From Reyranella humidisoli (GTDB lineage Bacteria > Pseudomonadota > Alphaproteobacteria > Reyranellales > Reyranellaceae), in contig NZ_JAHOPB010000001.1 in NCBI RefSeq assembly GCF_019039055.1, forward strand, positions 62,001 to 126,000: DNA of 64,000 nt. Reading direction: 5' to 3'. The position numbers and the translations under genes were made by a program. The notes below the pieces were generated by a model. The model was not told where the DNA came from and did no database searches. It saw nothing but the letters and a program-made list of their open reading frames with translations. Shown here one piece after another: positions 33,658 to 43,715 of the stretch. The number at the start of each line of letters is the position of its first letter. The stretch's first letter is position 1.

Positions 33658-34638
33658 ATGCCGCGCGCCGAAGTGCACAAGTTGATGGAGCGCATGGCGA
33701 TCCCCGCCATCGCCGCGCCGATGTTCCTGGTTTCCAATCCGGCGCTGACGCTCGCCTGCTGCGGCGAAGGGCTGATGGGCAGCTTCCCCGCCCACGGCAC
33801 GCGCAGCCGCGAGGAGTTCCAGGGCTGGCTCGACGAGATGGTCGAGGGCATGAAGCGCCTCGAGGATGCCGGCAAGAAGCCCGCACCCTGGGCGGTCAAT
33901 CTCGTCGTCCATGCCTCGAACCCGCGCTACCAGGGCGATCTCGAACTGGTCGAGAAATACAAGGTGCCAGTCGTGCTCACCTCCAAGGGTGCGCCGGGCG
34001 ATGCCATCAAGCGTATCCATGGCTGGGGCGCGGTGGCGTTGCACGACATCGCCAACCGGCGGCACGCCGAGAAGGCGCTGGAAGCCGGCGTCGACGGCGT
34101 GATCGCCGTGGCGGGCGGCGCCGGCGGCCATACCGGCACGATCAATCCTTTCGCCCTGATGAACGAGGTGCGACAGCTCGGCGACAGCTTTGCCGTCGTG
34201 CTGGCGGGCGGCCAGACCACGGGGCGCGACGTGCTGGCGGCCGAAGCGATGGGTGCCGACCTCGCCTATATCGGCACGCGCTTCATCGCGACGAAGGAGG
34301 CGATGGCGGCACAGGCACACAAGGACATGATCCTCGGCACACGCGCCACCGACGTGTTCCTCACCGCCTCGATCGACGGCGCCCCGGCCAACTGGCTGAC
34401 GCCGAGCCTTCTTGCCGCCGGCATCGACCTTGACGTGCTGCGCACCACCCTGCCCGGCAAGATCGTCGGCGCGCAGGAGAACAAGAAGCGCTGGAAGGAC
34501 ATCTACACAGCCGGCCACGGCGTCGGGAACATCGAGGACGTGCCAGGTGCCGCCGACCTCGTCCGGCGTCTCGTCAGCCAATACCGCGAGGCGAAGTCGG
34601 AAATGGCGCACAGGCTCGCCGGCCGCGCCGCAGCGTAG
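33658..34638 (+). CDS. Nitronate monooxygenase / 2-nitropropane dioxygenase family
   Basis: 326 residues, a TIM-barrel FMN protein. Family blocks: AIPAIAAPMFLVSNPALTLA at the N-terminus, VAGGAGGHTGTINPFAL for the FMN phosphate, VLAGGQTTGRDVLAAEAMGA and YIGTRFIATKEA. The histidine in GGHTG is the usual general base. The enzyme oxidises nitronates (for example propionate-3-nitronate) to aldehydes with release of nitrite, or acts on other alkyl substrates. It follows the CoA-transferase fusion by 3 bp and so is co-transcribed. It could detoxify or degrade a nitro-aliphatic compound, with the later dehydrogenases handling the aldehyde. Confidence 0.92.
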   Translation: MPRAEVHKLMERMAIPAIAAPMFLVSNPALTLACCGEGLMGSFPAHGTRSREEFQGWLDEMVEGMKRLEDAGKKPAPWAVNLVVHASNPRYQGDLELVEKYKVPVVLTSKGAPGDAIKRIHGWGAVALHDIANRRHAEKALEAGVDGVIAVAGGAGGHTGTINPFALMNEVRQLGDSFAVVLAGGQTTGRDVLAAEAMGADLAYIGTRFIATKEAMAAQAHKDMILGTRATDVFLTASIDGAPANWLTPSLLAAGIDLDVLRTTLPGKIVGAQENKKRWKDIYTAGHGVGNIEDVPGAADLVRRLVSQYREAKSEMAHRLAGRAAA

Positions 34639-34694
34639 ACGGTGGGCGGCCCCCTGCTCTAGGTTTGATCACCAGTGTTTTGAGGGGGCATCGC

Positions 34695-35807
<1,113 letters not shown>

Positions 35808-35834
35808 CGCTCAATTCCTGAAGGAAGCCACGCC

Positions 35835-36716
35835 ATGACCGTGCGAAAGCTGGGCGGAGCCACCATCGAGAAGGTCGAGGAAATCTGCGGCCCGGGCTTC
35901 AAGCCCGGCCGCATGTTCCCGAAGTTCGATCAGGAAGCCTTCGACGCTCAGAAGAGCTGGATGGTGCCGGAGCACGTGCAGGACGGCAGCGACCGGCTTA
36001 TCGGCTCGGTCCATACCTGGATCGTGAAGACACCGAAGCACACGATCCTGATCGACACCTGTCTCGGCAATCACAAGCAGCGCCACAATGCGGGCTGGAA
36101 CAACCTCGACACGCCGTTCCTTGACCGCCTGAAGGCCTGCGGCTGTCCGCCCGAGTCCGTCGACTTCGTGATGTGCACGCATCTGCACGTCGACCATGTC
36201 GGCTGGAACACCAGGCTGGAGAACGGCCGCTGGGTTCCGACCTTTCCCAACGCGAAGTACCTGTTCGCCAAGCGCGAATACGCGCACTGGGAAAGCGAGC
36301 GGAAGAGCCAGGGTGAAGGCAAAGTGAACGACGGCTCGTTCGACGATTCGGTCCTTCCGATCGTCGAGGCCGGCAAGGCCGTGATGATCGACAAGGATCA
36401 CCAGCCCGATCCGCTGCTCACCATCAAGGATTATCCGGGCCACACGCCGGGTTCGATCGCCATCAACCTGAAGGATCAGGGAAAGCAGGCCTGCTTCTCG
36501 GGCGACATCATGCACCACCCGATCCAGGTCTATCACCCCGACTGGTCGAGCCAGTTCTGCTGGGATCAGGCGATGTCCGCCGTCTCGCGCCGCAAGCTCC
36601 TCGAGGACTGCGTCGAGAGCAACGCGTTGCTCTGCCCCGCCCACTTCCCCGGCGCCAATGCCGGCTACGTCAAACCCGAAGGCAATTCCTTCAAGATTGA
36701 GTGGGACCGCCAATGA
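35835..36716 (+). CDS. MBL-fold metallo-hydrolase (lactonase-like)
   Basis: 293 residues. Metal ligands are in CTHLHVDHVGWN (HxHxDH), YPGHTPGS (His), FSGDIMHHPIQ (bridging Asp) and a late His in CPAHFPGANAG. This spacing fits the AHL-lactonase/AttM-like and related MBL hydrolases. It starts 27 bp after the class III alcohol dehydrogenase and 73 bp before the SMP-30 gene. The place it holds is that of a thioester or lactone hydrolase in the pathway; a glutathione thioester hydrolase role is an inference worth testing, with a lactonase as the alternative. Confidence 0.9.
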   Translation: MTVRKLGGATIEKVEEICGPGFKPGRMFPKFDQEAFDAQKSWMVPEHVQDGSDRLIGSVHTWIVKTPKHTILIDTCLGNHKQRHNAGWNNLDTPFLDRLKACGCPPESVDFVMCTHLHVDHVGWNTRLENGRWVPTFPNAKYLFAKREYAHWESERKSQGEGKVNDGSFDDSVLPIVEAGKAVMIDKDHQPDPLLTIKDYPGHTPGSIAINLKDQGKQACFSGDIMHHPIQVYHPDWSSQFCWDQAMSAVSRRKLLEDCVESNALLCPAHFPGANAGYVKPEGNSFKIEWDRQ

Positions 36717-36734
36717 TCGACAAACGCAAAGGGT

Positions 36735-36780
36735 GTCATCCCGAGCGCAGCGAAGGATCCTTCGCTTCGCTCAGGATGAC
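36735..36780. repeat. Palindromic repeat, family B (short copy)
   Basis: Arms GTCATCC (36735-36741) and GGATGAC (36774-36780), with inner CCGAGCGCAGCGAAGGATCC and TTCGCTTCGCTC halves that can fold into a long hairpin. The same sequence type (GTCATCCCGAGCGCAGCGA) begins the element at 38480-38548. It ends only 9 bp before the SMP-30 start codon. Confidence 0.85.
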
Positions 36781-36789
36781 AACGTGCCC

Positions 36790-37629
36790 ATGAAACTCGA
36801 ACCGCTGCTCGACGGCCTTTCCTTCGGTGAGGGCCCGCGCTGGCGGGACGACCGGCTCTATTTTAGCGACTTCTACGTCCATCAGGTCCGCACGGTCGAC
36901 GAGAGCGGCAAGGCCGAGACGATCGTCGAAGTGCCCGGCCAGCCGTCCGGCCTGGGCTGGCGACCCGACGGCACTATGCTGATCGTGAGCATGACCGACC
37001 GCCGGCTGATGCGCTTCGCAGGCGGCAAGCTCACCGTCGAGGCCGAGCTGGGCGCGATCGCGACCGGCCTGTGCAACGACATGATCGTCGATGCCAGGGG
37101 CCGCGCCTATGTTGGCAATTTCGGCTTCGACCGACATGCCGGCGAGAGCCCGCGTCCGGCCGTGCTGGCCCGCATCGATCCCGACGGCTCCGTCCATGCC
37201 GCGGCCGACGGGCTGATGTTCCCCAACGGCACGGTCATTACGCCCGACGGCAGGACGATGATCATCGCCGAGACCTTCGCCAAGTGCCTGACGGCCTTCG
37301 ACATCGCCGCTGACGGCACGCTGTCCAATCGCCGCGTCTGGGCGGAAACGCCGACCTGCAATCCCGACGGGATCTGCCTCGATGCCGAGGGCGGTATCTG
37401 GGTCACCGGCGCCTTCACGCATCAGATGGTCCGTGTGCTCGAAGGCGGCAAGGTCACGCATGCGCTCGATCTCGGCGAGCGCGCGGCCTACGCCTGCATG
37501 CTGGGCGGCAAGGACCGCCGCACGCTTTTCGTCATCACCAACACCGGCAGCGGGCCGGCCATCGCCGACAAGAAGGCCGGCCGCATCGAGACGATGCGCG
37601 TGGACGTGCCCGGCGCCGGCCTGCCCTGA
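36790..37629 (+). CDS. SMP-30/gluconolactonase/LRE family protein
   Basis: 279 residues from the ATG at 36790. Six-bladed beta-propeller pattern with FGEGPRWRDDRLYFSDF (metal Glu in GEGP), the Asn in TGLCNDMIVDARGRAYVGN and the Asp in TPTCNPDGICLDAEGGIWV, all expected calcium/zinc ligands of sugar lactonases. Such enzymes hydrolyse aldonolactones or other lactones. No Shine-Dalgarno is visible: palindromic repeat B ends 9 bp upstream and the frame stays open through it, so a longer protein that reads through the repeat cannot be ruled out. The next gene's ribosome site overlaps its stop. Confidence 0.85.
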   Translation: MKLEPLLDGLSFGEGPRWRDDRLYFSDFYVHQVRTVDESGKAETIVEVPGQPSGLGWRPDGTMLIVSMTDRRLMRFAGGKLTVEAELGAIATGLCNDMIVDARGRAYVGNFGFDRHAGESPRPAVLARIDPDGSVHAAADGLMFPNGTVITPDGRTMIIAETFAKCLTAFDIAADGTLSNRRVWAETPTCNPDGICLDAEGGIWVTGAFTHQMVRVLEGGKVTHALDLGERAAYACMLGGKDRRTLFVITNTGSGPAIADKKAGRIETMRVDVPGAGLP

Positions 37630-37639
37630 GGAGGAATTC

Positions 37640-38461
37640 GTGAAAGGTCCAGAGGACGATGCCGGGCTTGCCGGCAAGGTCGCGATAATTGCCGGCGGCG
37701 GCGCCGCCGGCGACGGCATCGGCAACGGCCGTGCCGCGGCGATCCTGCTGGCCCGCGCCGGCACCCATGTACTGGTGGCCGACCGCGACCTGAAGCTCGC
37801 GGAACGCACGGTCGAGATGATCAAGGCCGAGGGCGGCCAGCATGCCGCGGCCCATGCCGGCGACATGACGCAGGAAGCCGAGTGCAAGCGGCTGGTCGAC
37901 GCCGCGGTCGATCGCTGGGGCCGGCTCGACTTCCTCGACAACAATATCGGCATCGGCAGCCGCGGTTCGGTCGTCGAGGAGAAGTCCGAGGAATATCGCC
38001 GCGTGATGCAGGTGAACGTCGAGACGATGTTCCTGCTCTCCAAGCATGCGATCCCGGCCATGATCAAGACCGCCAAGGGCGGCTCGATCGTGAACATCTC
38101 GTCGATTTCGGCGCTGCGTCCGCGTGGCCTCACGACCTACACGACCTCGAAGGCGGCGGTGATCGGCCTCAGCCAGGCGATGGCGGTCGACCATGGCCGC
38201 GACAATATCCGCGTCAACTGCATCTGCCCCGGCCCGATGTACACGCCGATGGTCTATGCCCGCGGCAACGGCATGAGCGAGGCCGCGCGGGCGCAGCGCG
38301 CCAGGGCGTCCGTCCTCAAGACCGAGGGCACCGGGTGGGATGTCGGCCATACCGTGCGCTTCCTGCTCAGCAACCATGCCCGCTACATCACCGGCCAGGT
38401 GATCGTCGTCGACGGCGGTGTGACCCTGCAGGGCCCGGCACGCGATTCGCAAGATCACTGA
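37640..38461 (+). CDS. SDR family oxidoreductase
   Basis: 273 residues from a GTG at 37640 preceded by GAGGAGG that overlaps the SMP-30 stop. The glycine motif is lengthened (AIIAGGGAAGDGIGNGRA), as in a subgroup that includes the SDR at 39123. The acidic residue in VLVADRDLK suggests NAD; NNIGIG replaces the usual NNAG; catalytic Ser in VNISSISALR and Tyr-x-x-x-Lys in TTYTTSKAAV. It ends VVDGGVTLQGP. It probably oxidises an alcohol produced in this catabolic run (after the lactonase-like proteins); the substrate is unknown. Confidence 0.9.
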   Translation: MKGPEDDAGLAGKVAIIAGGGAAGDGIGNGRAAAILLARAGTHVLVADRDLKLAERTVEMIKAEGGQHAAAHAGDMTQEAECKRLVDAAVDRWGRLDFLDNNIGIGSRGSVVEEKSEEYRRVMQVNVETMFLLSKHAIPAMIKTAKGGSIVNISSISALRPRGLTTYTTSKAAVIGLSQAMAVDHGRDNIRVNCICPGPMYTPMVYARGNGMSEAARAQRARASVLKTEGTGWDVGHTVRFLLSNHARYITGQVIVVDGGVTLQGPARDSQDH

Positions 38462-38479
38462 CGCCCATCACCTGCAGGT

Positions 38480-38548
38480 GTCATCCCGAGCGCAGCGAGG
38501 GATCTTTAAGGCAACAGCAAGGATCCCTCGCCTTCGGCTCGGGATGAC
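38480..38548. repeat. Palindromic repeat, family B (long copy)
   Basis: Arms GTCATCCCGAG (38480-38490) and CTCGGGATGAC (38538-38548) are exact inverted copies, with GCGAGGGATC ... GGATCCCTCGC as an inner pair. It is the same family as 36735-36780, about 1.7 kb upstream, here between an SDR and the CMD-family gene. It ends just before the GAGGAGG ribosome site of the next gene. Confidence 0.88.
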
Positions 38549-38568
38549 AATGAGGAGGAAAGCAAAAG

Positions 38569-39123
38569 ATGGCCCGCCTGCCCTATCTCGAGCCCGACCA
38601 GGTCGCGCCTGAGTATCGCGACATGCTCAAGCGCAACACCAACCTGCACAAGCTGCTGGTCAACTCGCCCGACATGGCGCGGGCCTTCAGCGGGCTGGGC
38701 GGCTACATCCGCTTCAAGAGCAAGCTCGACACGCGCCTGCGCGAGCTGGCCATCCTGCAGGTCGGCTGGATGGAGAAATCCGAGTATGAATTCACCCACC
38801 ATGTGAAGATCGGCAAGGAATTCGGCGTCACCGACGAGGACATCAAGGGCCTGATGGCCGAGACCGAGGGCAAGCCCTCCCATCTCGAGCCGCTGACCAA
38901 GGCCGTCCTCAGGGGCGCGCGCGAGATGGTGAAGGACCTCGCAATGTCCGACGCCACCTTCGCGGAGATCAAGAAGGACCTGTCCAACGAGCACATGACC
39001 GACCTGGTGCTCACCATCGCCTTCTACTGCGCCGTCGTCCGCGTGCTCGCCACCATGCAGATCGACAACGAGCCGCAATACAAGGAAGTGCTGAAGCAGT
39101 ACCCCATTCCGGGAGTGAAGTGA
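38569..39123 (+). CDS. Carboxymuconolactone decarboxylase (CMD/AhpD-like) family protein
   Basis: 184 residues, all helical. The CMD-domain signature appears as LDTRLRELAILQVGWMEKSEYEF (quoted ends LRELAILQVGW and KSEYEFTHHVKIG) followed by FGVTDEDIKGLM. The CxxC of peroxidase-type AhpD proteins is absent, so it is not a thiol peroxidase; the S-E-Y-E-x-x-H-H pattern is the decarboxylase/unknown-function branch. It sits in the middle of three SDRs in a plus-strand run and its stop overlaps the next ATG (TGATG at 39121-39125). A strong GAGGAGG site precedes the start. Confidence 0.85.
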   Translation: MARLPYLEPDQVAPEYRDMLKRNTNLHKLLVNSPDMARAFSGLGGYIRFKSKLDTRLRELAILQVGWMEKSEYEFTHHVKIGKEFGVTDEDIKGLMAETEGKPSHLEPLTKAVLRGAREMVKDLAMSDATFAEIKKDLSNEHMTDLVLTIAFYCAVVRVLATMQIDNEPQYKEVLKQYPIPGVK

Positions 39124-39923
39124 TGCGCCTGAAAGATCGAGTCGCCATCGTCGTCGGCGCCGGCCAGAGCCCCGGCGAGGGCATGGGCAACGGCCGCGCC
39201 ACCGCGCTCACTTTTGCGCGGGAAGGCGCCAAGGTCCTCTGCGTCGACCACAATCTCGAATCGGCGAAGGAAACCGTCGAGATGATCGGCGCCAACCAGG
39301 GAACGGCGATGGCCTTCAAGGCCGACGTGACCAGCAACGCCGACCTCAAGGCCATGGTCGACGACGCGCATGCCCGCTGGGGCCGCATCGACATCCTGCA
39401 CAACAATGTCGGCGTCTCGTTGTCGGGCGGCGACGCGGAGCTGCTCGACATCACCAGCGAGGCCTTCGACCGCTGCGTGGCGATCAACCTCAAGAGCTGC
39501 ATTTTCGCCGCCAAGCACGTGCTGCCGATCATGCGCGCCCAACAGAGCGGCGTGATCATCAACATCTCCTCGATGGCGGTCATCACCACCTATCCCTATG
39601 TGGCCTACAAGGCGACCAAGTCGGCGATGGTGTCCTTCACCGAACAGCTCGCCTACCAGAACGCGCAATACGGCATCCGCGCGAACGTGATCCTGCCCGG
39701 CCTGATGAACACGCCGATGGCCGTCGACACACGCGCCCGCACCTTCAAGAAGAGCCGCGCCGAGGTCGAGGCCGAGCGCGATTCCAAGGTGCCGCTGCGC
39801 AAGAAAATGGGCACCGGCTGGGACGTCGCCAACGCCGCGCTCTTCCTGGCGTCCGACGAGGCGAGCTTCATCACCGGCGTCACCCTGCCGGTCGACGGCG
39901 GGGCGAGCGTGCGTCGAGGCTGA
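39123..39923 (+). CDS. SDR family oxidoreductase
   Basis: 266 residues, ATG at 39123 overlapping the CMD gene stop by one base. The extended glycine motif AIVVGAGQSPGEGMGNGRA resembles the SDR at 37640, so the two are probably paralogues. Catalytic Ser in INISSMAVIT, Tyr-x-x-x-Lys in VAYKATKSAM, C-terminal FITGVTLPVDGG. NAD preference is suggested by CVDHNLES. It precedes a third SDR by 8 bp. Three SDRs in a row suggest a pathway with several hydroxyl groups oxidised one after another. Confidence 0.9.
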   Translation: MRLKDRVAIVVGAGQSPGEGMGNGRATALTFAREGAKVLCVDHNLESAKETVEMIGANQGTAMAFKADVTSNADLKAMVDDAHARWGRIDILHNNVGVSLSGGDAELLDITSEAFDRCVAINLKSCIFAAKHVLPIMRAQQSGVIINISSMAVITTYPYVAYKATKSAMVSFTEQLAYQNAQYGIRANVILPGLMNTPMAVDTRARTFKKSRAEVEAERDSKVPLRKKMGTGWDVANAALFLASDEASFITGVTLPVDGGASVRRG

Positions 39924-39931
39924 CGCCGGAC

Positions 39932-40690
39932 ATGGGCCGCCTTGCGGGCAAGACCGCCCTCATCACCGGTGCCTCCTCGGGCATCGGCCGTGCCATCGCC
40001 CGGAAGTTCCAGGCGGAAGGGGCAACCCTTCTGCTGATGGACATCACCGAGGCCGTGGTCGAGGGCGGCGAGCCGACGCACAAGATCCTGAACGTGCCGT
40101 TCTTCCAGGGTGATGTGTCGAGCGAGAAGGATGTAGAGGAAGCGGTGCGGCAGGCGGCCCTGCCGACCGGCCGGCTAGACATCGTGGTCAACGACGCCGC
40201 CATCCGCTCGGCGAAGAAACTCACCGACACCAGCCTCGAGGAATGGAACCGGGTGATGGAGGTGAACGTCACCGGCGTCTTCCTGATGTGCCGCACCGCC
40301 GTGCGCCGAATGCTGACCCAGGAGATCCGCAACGAGGCGCGCGGGCGCATCGTCAACATCTCCTCGCAGCACGGCATGATCTCCTCGCCCGAGGATTTCT
40401 CCTACGGCGTCTCGAAGTCGGCGGTGGTTTACATCACGCGGCAGATCGCGTCCGACTACGGAAGAGACAGCATCATCTGCAACGCCGTCGCGCCGGGGAA
40501 GATCCTCACGGGCAAGACCGGCCGCGCCGTCGAGCCGCGCTGGATCGACTACAGCCACGCCCGCACGCCGCTACCGCGCCTCGGCCGTTCCGAGGACGTC
40601 GCCAATGCCGCTCTCTTCCTCGCCTCCGACGAGGCGACATTCATCACCGGCGAGAATCTGATGGTCGACGGCGGCTGGATGGCGAACTGA
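39932..40690 (+). CDS. SDR family oxidoreductase
   Basis: 252 residues with a classical TGASSGIG motif, VVNDAAIRSA (NDAA for NNAG), Ser in VNISSQHGMIS and FSYGVSKSAV active site (Tyr-x-x-x-Lys). An Asp in LLLMDITEA favours NAD. It ends LMVDGGWMAN. It is the last gene of the plus-strand catabolic run, and its 3' end overlaps the convergent LysR gene by 47 bp. The substrate is unknown; 2-deoxy-sugar or cyclic alcohol dehydrogenases are the closest pattern matches by eye. Confidence 0.9.
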   Translation: MGRLAGKTALITGASSGIGRAIARKFQAEGATLLLMDITEAVVEGGEPTHKILNVPFFQGDVSSEKDVEEAVRQAALPTGRLDIVVNDAAIRSAKKLTDTSLEEWNRVMEVNVTGVFLMCRTAVRRMLTQEIRNEARGRIVNISSQHGMISSPEDFSYGVSKSAVVYITRQIASDYGRDSIICNAVAPGKILTGKTGRAVEPRWIDYSHARTPLPRLGRSEDVANAALFLASDEATFITGENLMVDGGWMAN

Positions 40691-41555
40691 CCGGCAGCAA
40701 GCCCGCAAGAACCTGAAGGAAGGCGCGCACGAGACGTGCGTTCTGCCGCTCCTTCAGGTGAACGACGTGGGCGTAGGTGTAGACCTCGGCATCCGTGATC
40801 GGCAGCGGCCGGATGCGCGGATCGGGGATGAATTCCGCCTCCGACACGACGCCCATGCCGATCCCCTTGGCGACCGCCTCGCGGATCGATTCGCGACTGC
40901 CGATCTCCATCACGACCTGGGGCCGGACATGGGCCTCGCGCATCGCCTGATCGAAGGCGCGACGGGTCGTCGAGCCCGCCTCGCGCAGGATCAGGCGCTG
41001 GCCTTCCATGTCGCGCACGCGAATGCCGCGACGCTGCGCGAACGGATGGTCGATATGGCAGAAGGCGACCACGCGGTGGCGGCGATAGGGAATGGCGACC
41101 AGCCGCGGATCGGGATCGACATGGGCGAGCACCGCCACGTCGGTCCGGTAGTCCAGCAGGTCGCGCAGCGTGTCGCGCGAATTGCCCACGGTCACCGAGA
41201 CATAGAGGCCAGGATGGCGTGCATTGAAGGCCGCCAGCATGTCGGTGACGTGATAGGGACCGACTGCACCGACACGCAGATGGCCGGTCTTGAGGCCGCG
41301 CGTCTCGTTGAGATAGTCGGCCGCTTCCTTCTCGTCGGCGAAGAGCCGGCGCGTGATGTCCAGAAGGCCGCCACCGGTCTCGGTGAGTTCGATGCGTCGG
41401 CCACGGCGCACGAACAACTCGACGCCGAATTCCTGCTCCAGCGATTTCACCTGCGTGGTGATGGTCGGCTGGCTGACGCCCAGCTCGCGCGCGGCGGCGG
41501 TGAAGCTCAGCCGCTGCGCCACGGCATGGAAGGACCGGAGCTGCGTGTGCCTCAT
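40644..41555 (-). CDS. LysR family transcriptional regulator of the phosphonate-type cassette
   Basis: 303 residues from the ATG at 41555 (MRHTQLRSFHAVAQRLSFTA); upstream in-frame codons fall in the operator region. Winged helix at residues 1-60 (AAARELGVSQPTITTQVKSLE), followed by a type 2 periplasmic-binding-like effector domain (GHLRVGAVGPYHV, IGMGVVSEAEF). It is divergent from the Fe-ADH/phnDCE genes, and T-N11-A boxes lie in the gap, so it is probably their regulator; the effector may be a phosphonate or an aldehyde. LysR regulators next to phosphonate-use genes are common. The C-terminal tail overlaps the convergent SDR. Confidence 0.9.
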   Translation of the reverse strand: MRHTQLRSFHAVAQRLSFTAAARELGVSQPTITTQVKSLEQEFGVELFVRRGRRIELTETGGGLLDITRRLFADEKEAADYLNETRGLKTGHLRVGAVGPYHVTDMLAAFNARHPGLYVSVTVGNSRDTLRDLLDYRTDVAVLAHVDPDPRLVAIPYRRHRVVAFCHIDHPFAQRRGIRVRDMEGQRLILREAGSTTRRAFDQAMREAHVRPQVVMEIGSRESIREAVAKGIGMGVVSEAEFIPDPRIRPLPITDAEVYTYAHVVHLKERQNARLVRAFLQVLAGLLPVSSPSSRRRPSDSRR

Positions 41556-41595
41556 ATTGATTTTCTCAATGCCAGTTCGAGAATGTTTGAATTGG
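41556..41595. promoter_or_regulatory. LysR binding-site candidates (T-N11-A palindrome and second inverted repeat)
   Basis: ATTGA-TTTTC-TCAAT (41556-41570) is a perfect 5-bp inverted repeat that fits T-N11-A (T at 41557, A at 41569), touching the lysR start codon. A second site, CCAGTTC-N10-GAATTGG (41572-41595), is inverted with one mismatch. Together they occupy the lysR-proximal third of the divergent gap and give two adjacent dyads, as LysR regulators usually need. Confidence 0.55.
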
Positions 41596-41673
41596 ATAAA
41601 TGTGAGAGGCGGCCGGAGGATTGTCAAAAGGCCGACAAGGCCAAAGCCGTAAAGCCAAGGGAGTGAAGCGCGG

Positions 41674-42786
<1,113 letters not shown>

Positions 42787-42818
42787 TCGAAGAAAAGCAA
42801 AACAAGGAGGAAGCAACA

Positions 42819-43685
42819 ATGACCAGGATGACGCGTCGCGATTTCGGGCTTCTCACCGCAGGTTCCCTCCTGCTCGGCGGACCGGCACAAGCGCAGCAGG
42901 TGCTGAAGGTCGGCCTGATCCCTTCCGAGGATTCGCGGGCGATGCTGGCCCAGAGCAAGGACATCCTCGACGCGGTCGAGAAGAATTCCGGCATGAAGGT
43001 CCAGGGCTTCGTCGCCACCGACTATAACGGCGTGATCGAGGCGCTGCGCGCCAAGCATCTCGACATCGCCTATCTCGGGCCGTTCTCCTACGTGCTGGCT
43101 ACCACCGTGACGCCGGTCGAGGCCTTCGCCATCGCCGAGACCGCCAAGGCCGGCCGCACCTACTATCACTCCAAGATCATCGCGCTGAAGTCGAGCGGCA
43201 TCAAAACGCTCGCCGACCTCAAGGGCAAGAACTTCGCCTTCGTCGATCCCGCCTCGACCTCGGGCTACGCCTTCCCGCTCGCCGGGTTGCTCAAGGCCGG
43301 CATCGAGCCCAAGCGCGACTTCAAGACCGTGCTGTTCACCGGCGCGCACGACGCCAACGCGCTGGCCGTCGCCAACGGCAAGGTCGATGCCGCGACCATC
43401 GCGGACCGCATCCTCGATGCCGCCATCGCCAAAGGCCACATCAAGGCCGACCAGATCCAGGTCGTGTGGGAATCGGCACCGATCCCCGAATCGCCGATGG
43501 TCTGGCGCAAGGATCTTTCGCCTGAAACGAAGGCCAAGGTGAAGGCCGCCTTCCTGTCGATCAAGGACCTCAACTGGTCCGACCAGGGCAAGCTGAACGG
43601 CTTCAAGGAAACCAACGACCAGGCCTACGACGTCGTGCGCGAGACCGCGAAGCTCGCGAACATCGACCTGAAGAAGCAGAAGTAG
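42819..43685 (+). CDS. phnD: Phosphonate/phosphite-type ABC transporter substrate-binding protein
   Basis: 288 residues. Signal peptide with a Tat-like start (MTRMTRRDFGLLTAGSLLLG) ending AQAQ, then the PhnD domain: LKVGLIPSEDSRAMLAQSK, IAYLGPFSYVLA and SGIKTLADLKGKNFAFVDPASTSGY, which are hallmark blocks of phosphonate binding proteins. The site residues that hold the phosphonate oxygens (Ser/Thr in DPASTSGY) are present. Preceded by a strong AAGGAGG. It captures the substrate in the periplasm for PhnC/PhnE just downstream. Confidence 0.93.
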   Translation: MTRMTRRDFGLLTAGSLLLGGPAQAQQVLKVGLIPSEDSRAMLAQSKDILDAVEKNSGMKVQGFVATDYNGVIEALRAKHLDIAYLGPFSYVLATTVTPVEAFAIAETAKAGRTYYHSKIIALKSSGIKTLADLKGKNFAFVDPASTSGYAFPLAGLLKAGIEPKRDFKTVLFTGAHDANALAVANGKVDAATIADRILDAAIAKGHIKADQIQVVWESAPIPESPMVWRKDLSPETKAKVKAAFLSIKDLNWSDQGKLNGFKETNDQAYDVVRETAKLANIDLKKQK

Positions 43686-43715
43686 TCGCCCGCACCGCTC
43701 CAGGGAGATCGACCG

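Noticed and set aside
38569-39123. AhpD-type alkylhydroperoxidase
   Set aside because: The CxxC pair needed for peroxidase activity is missing.
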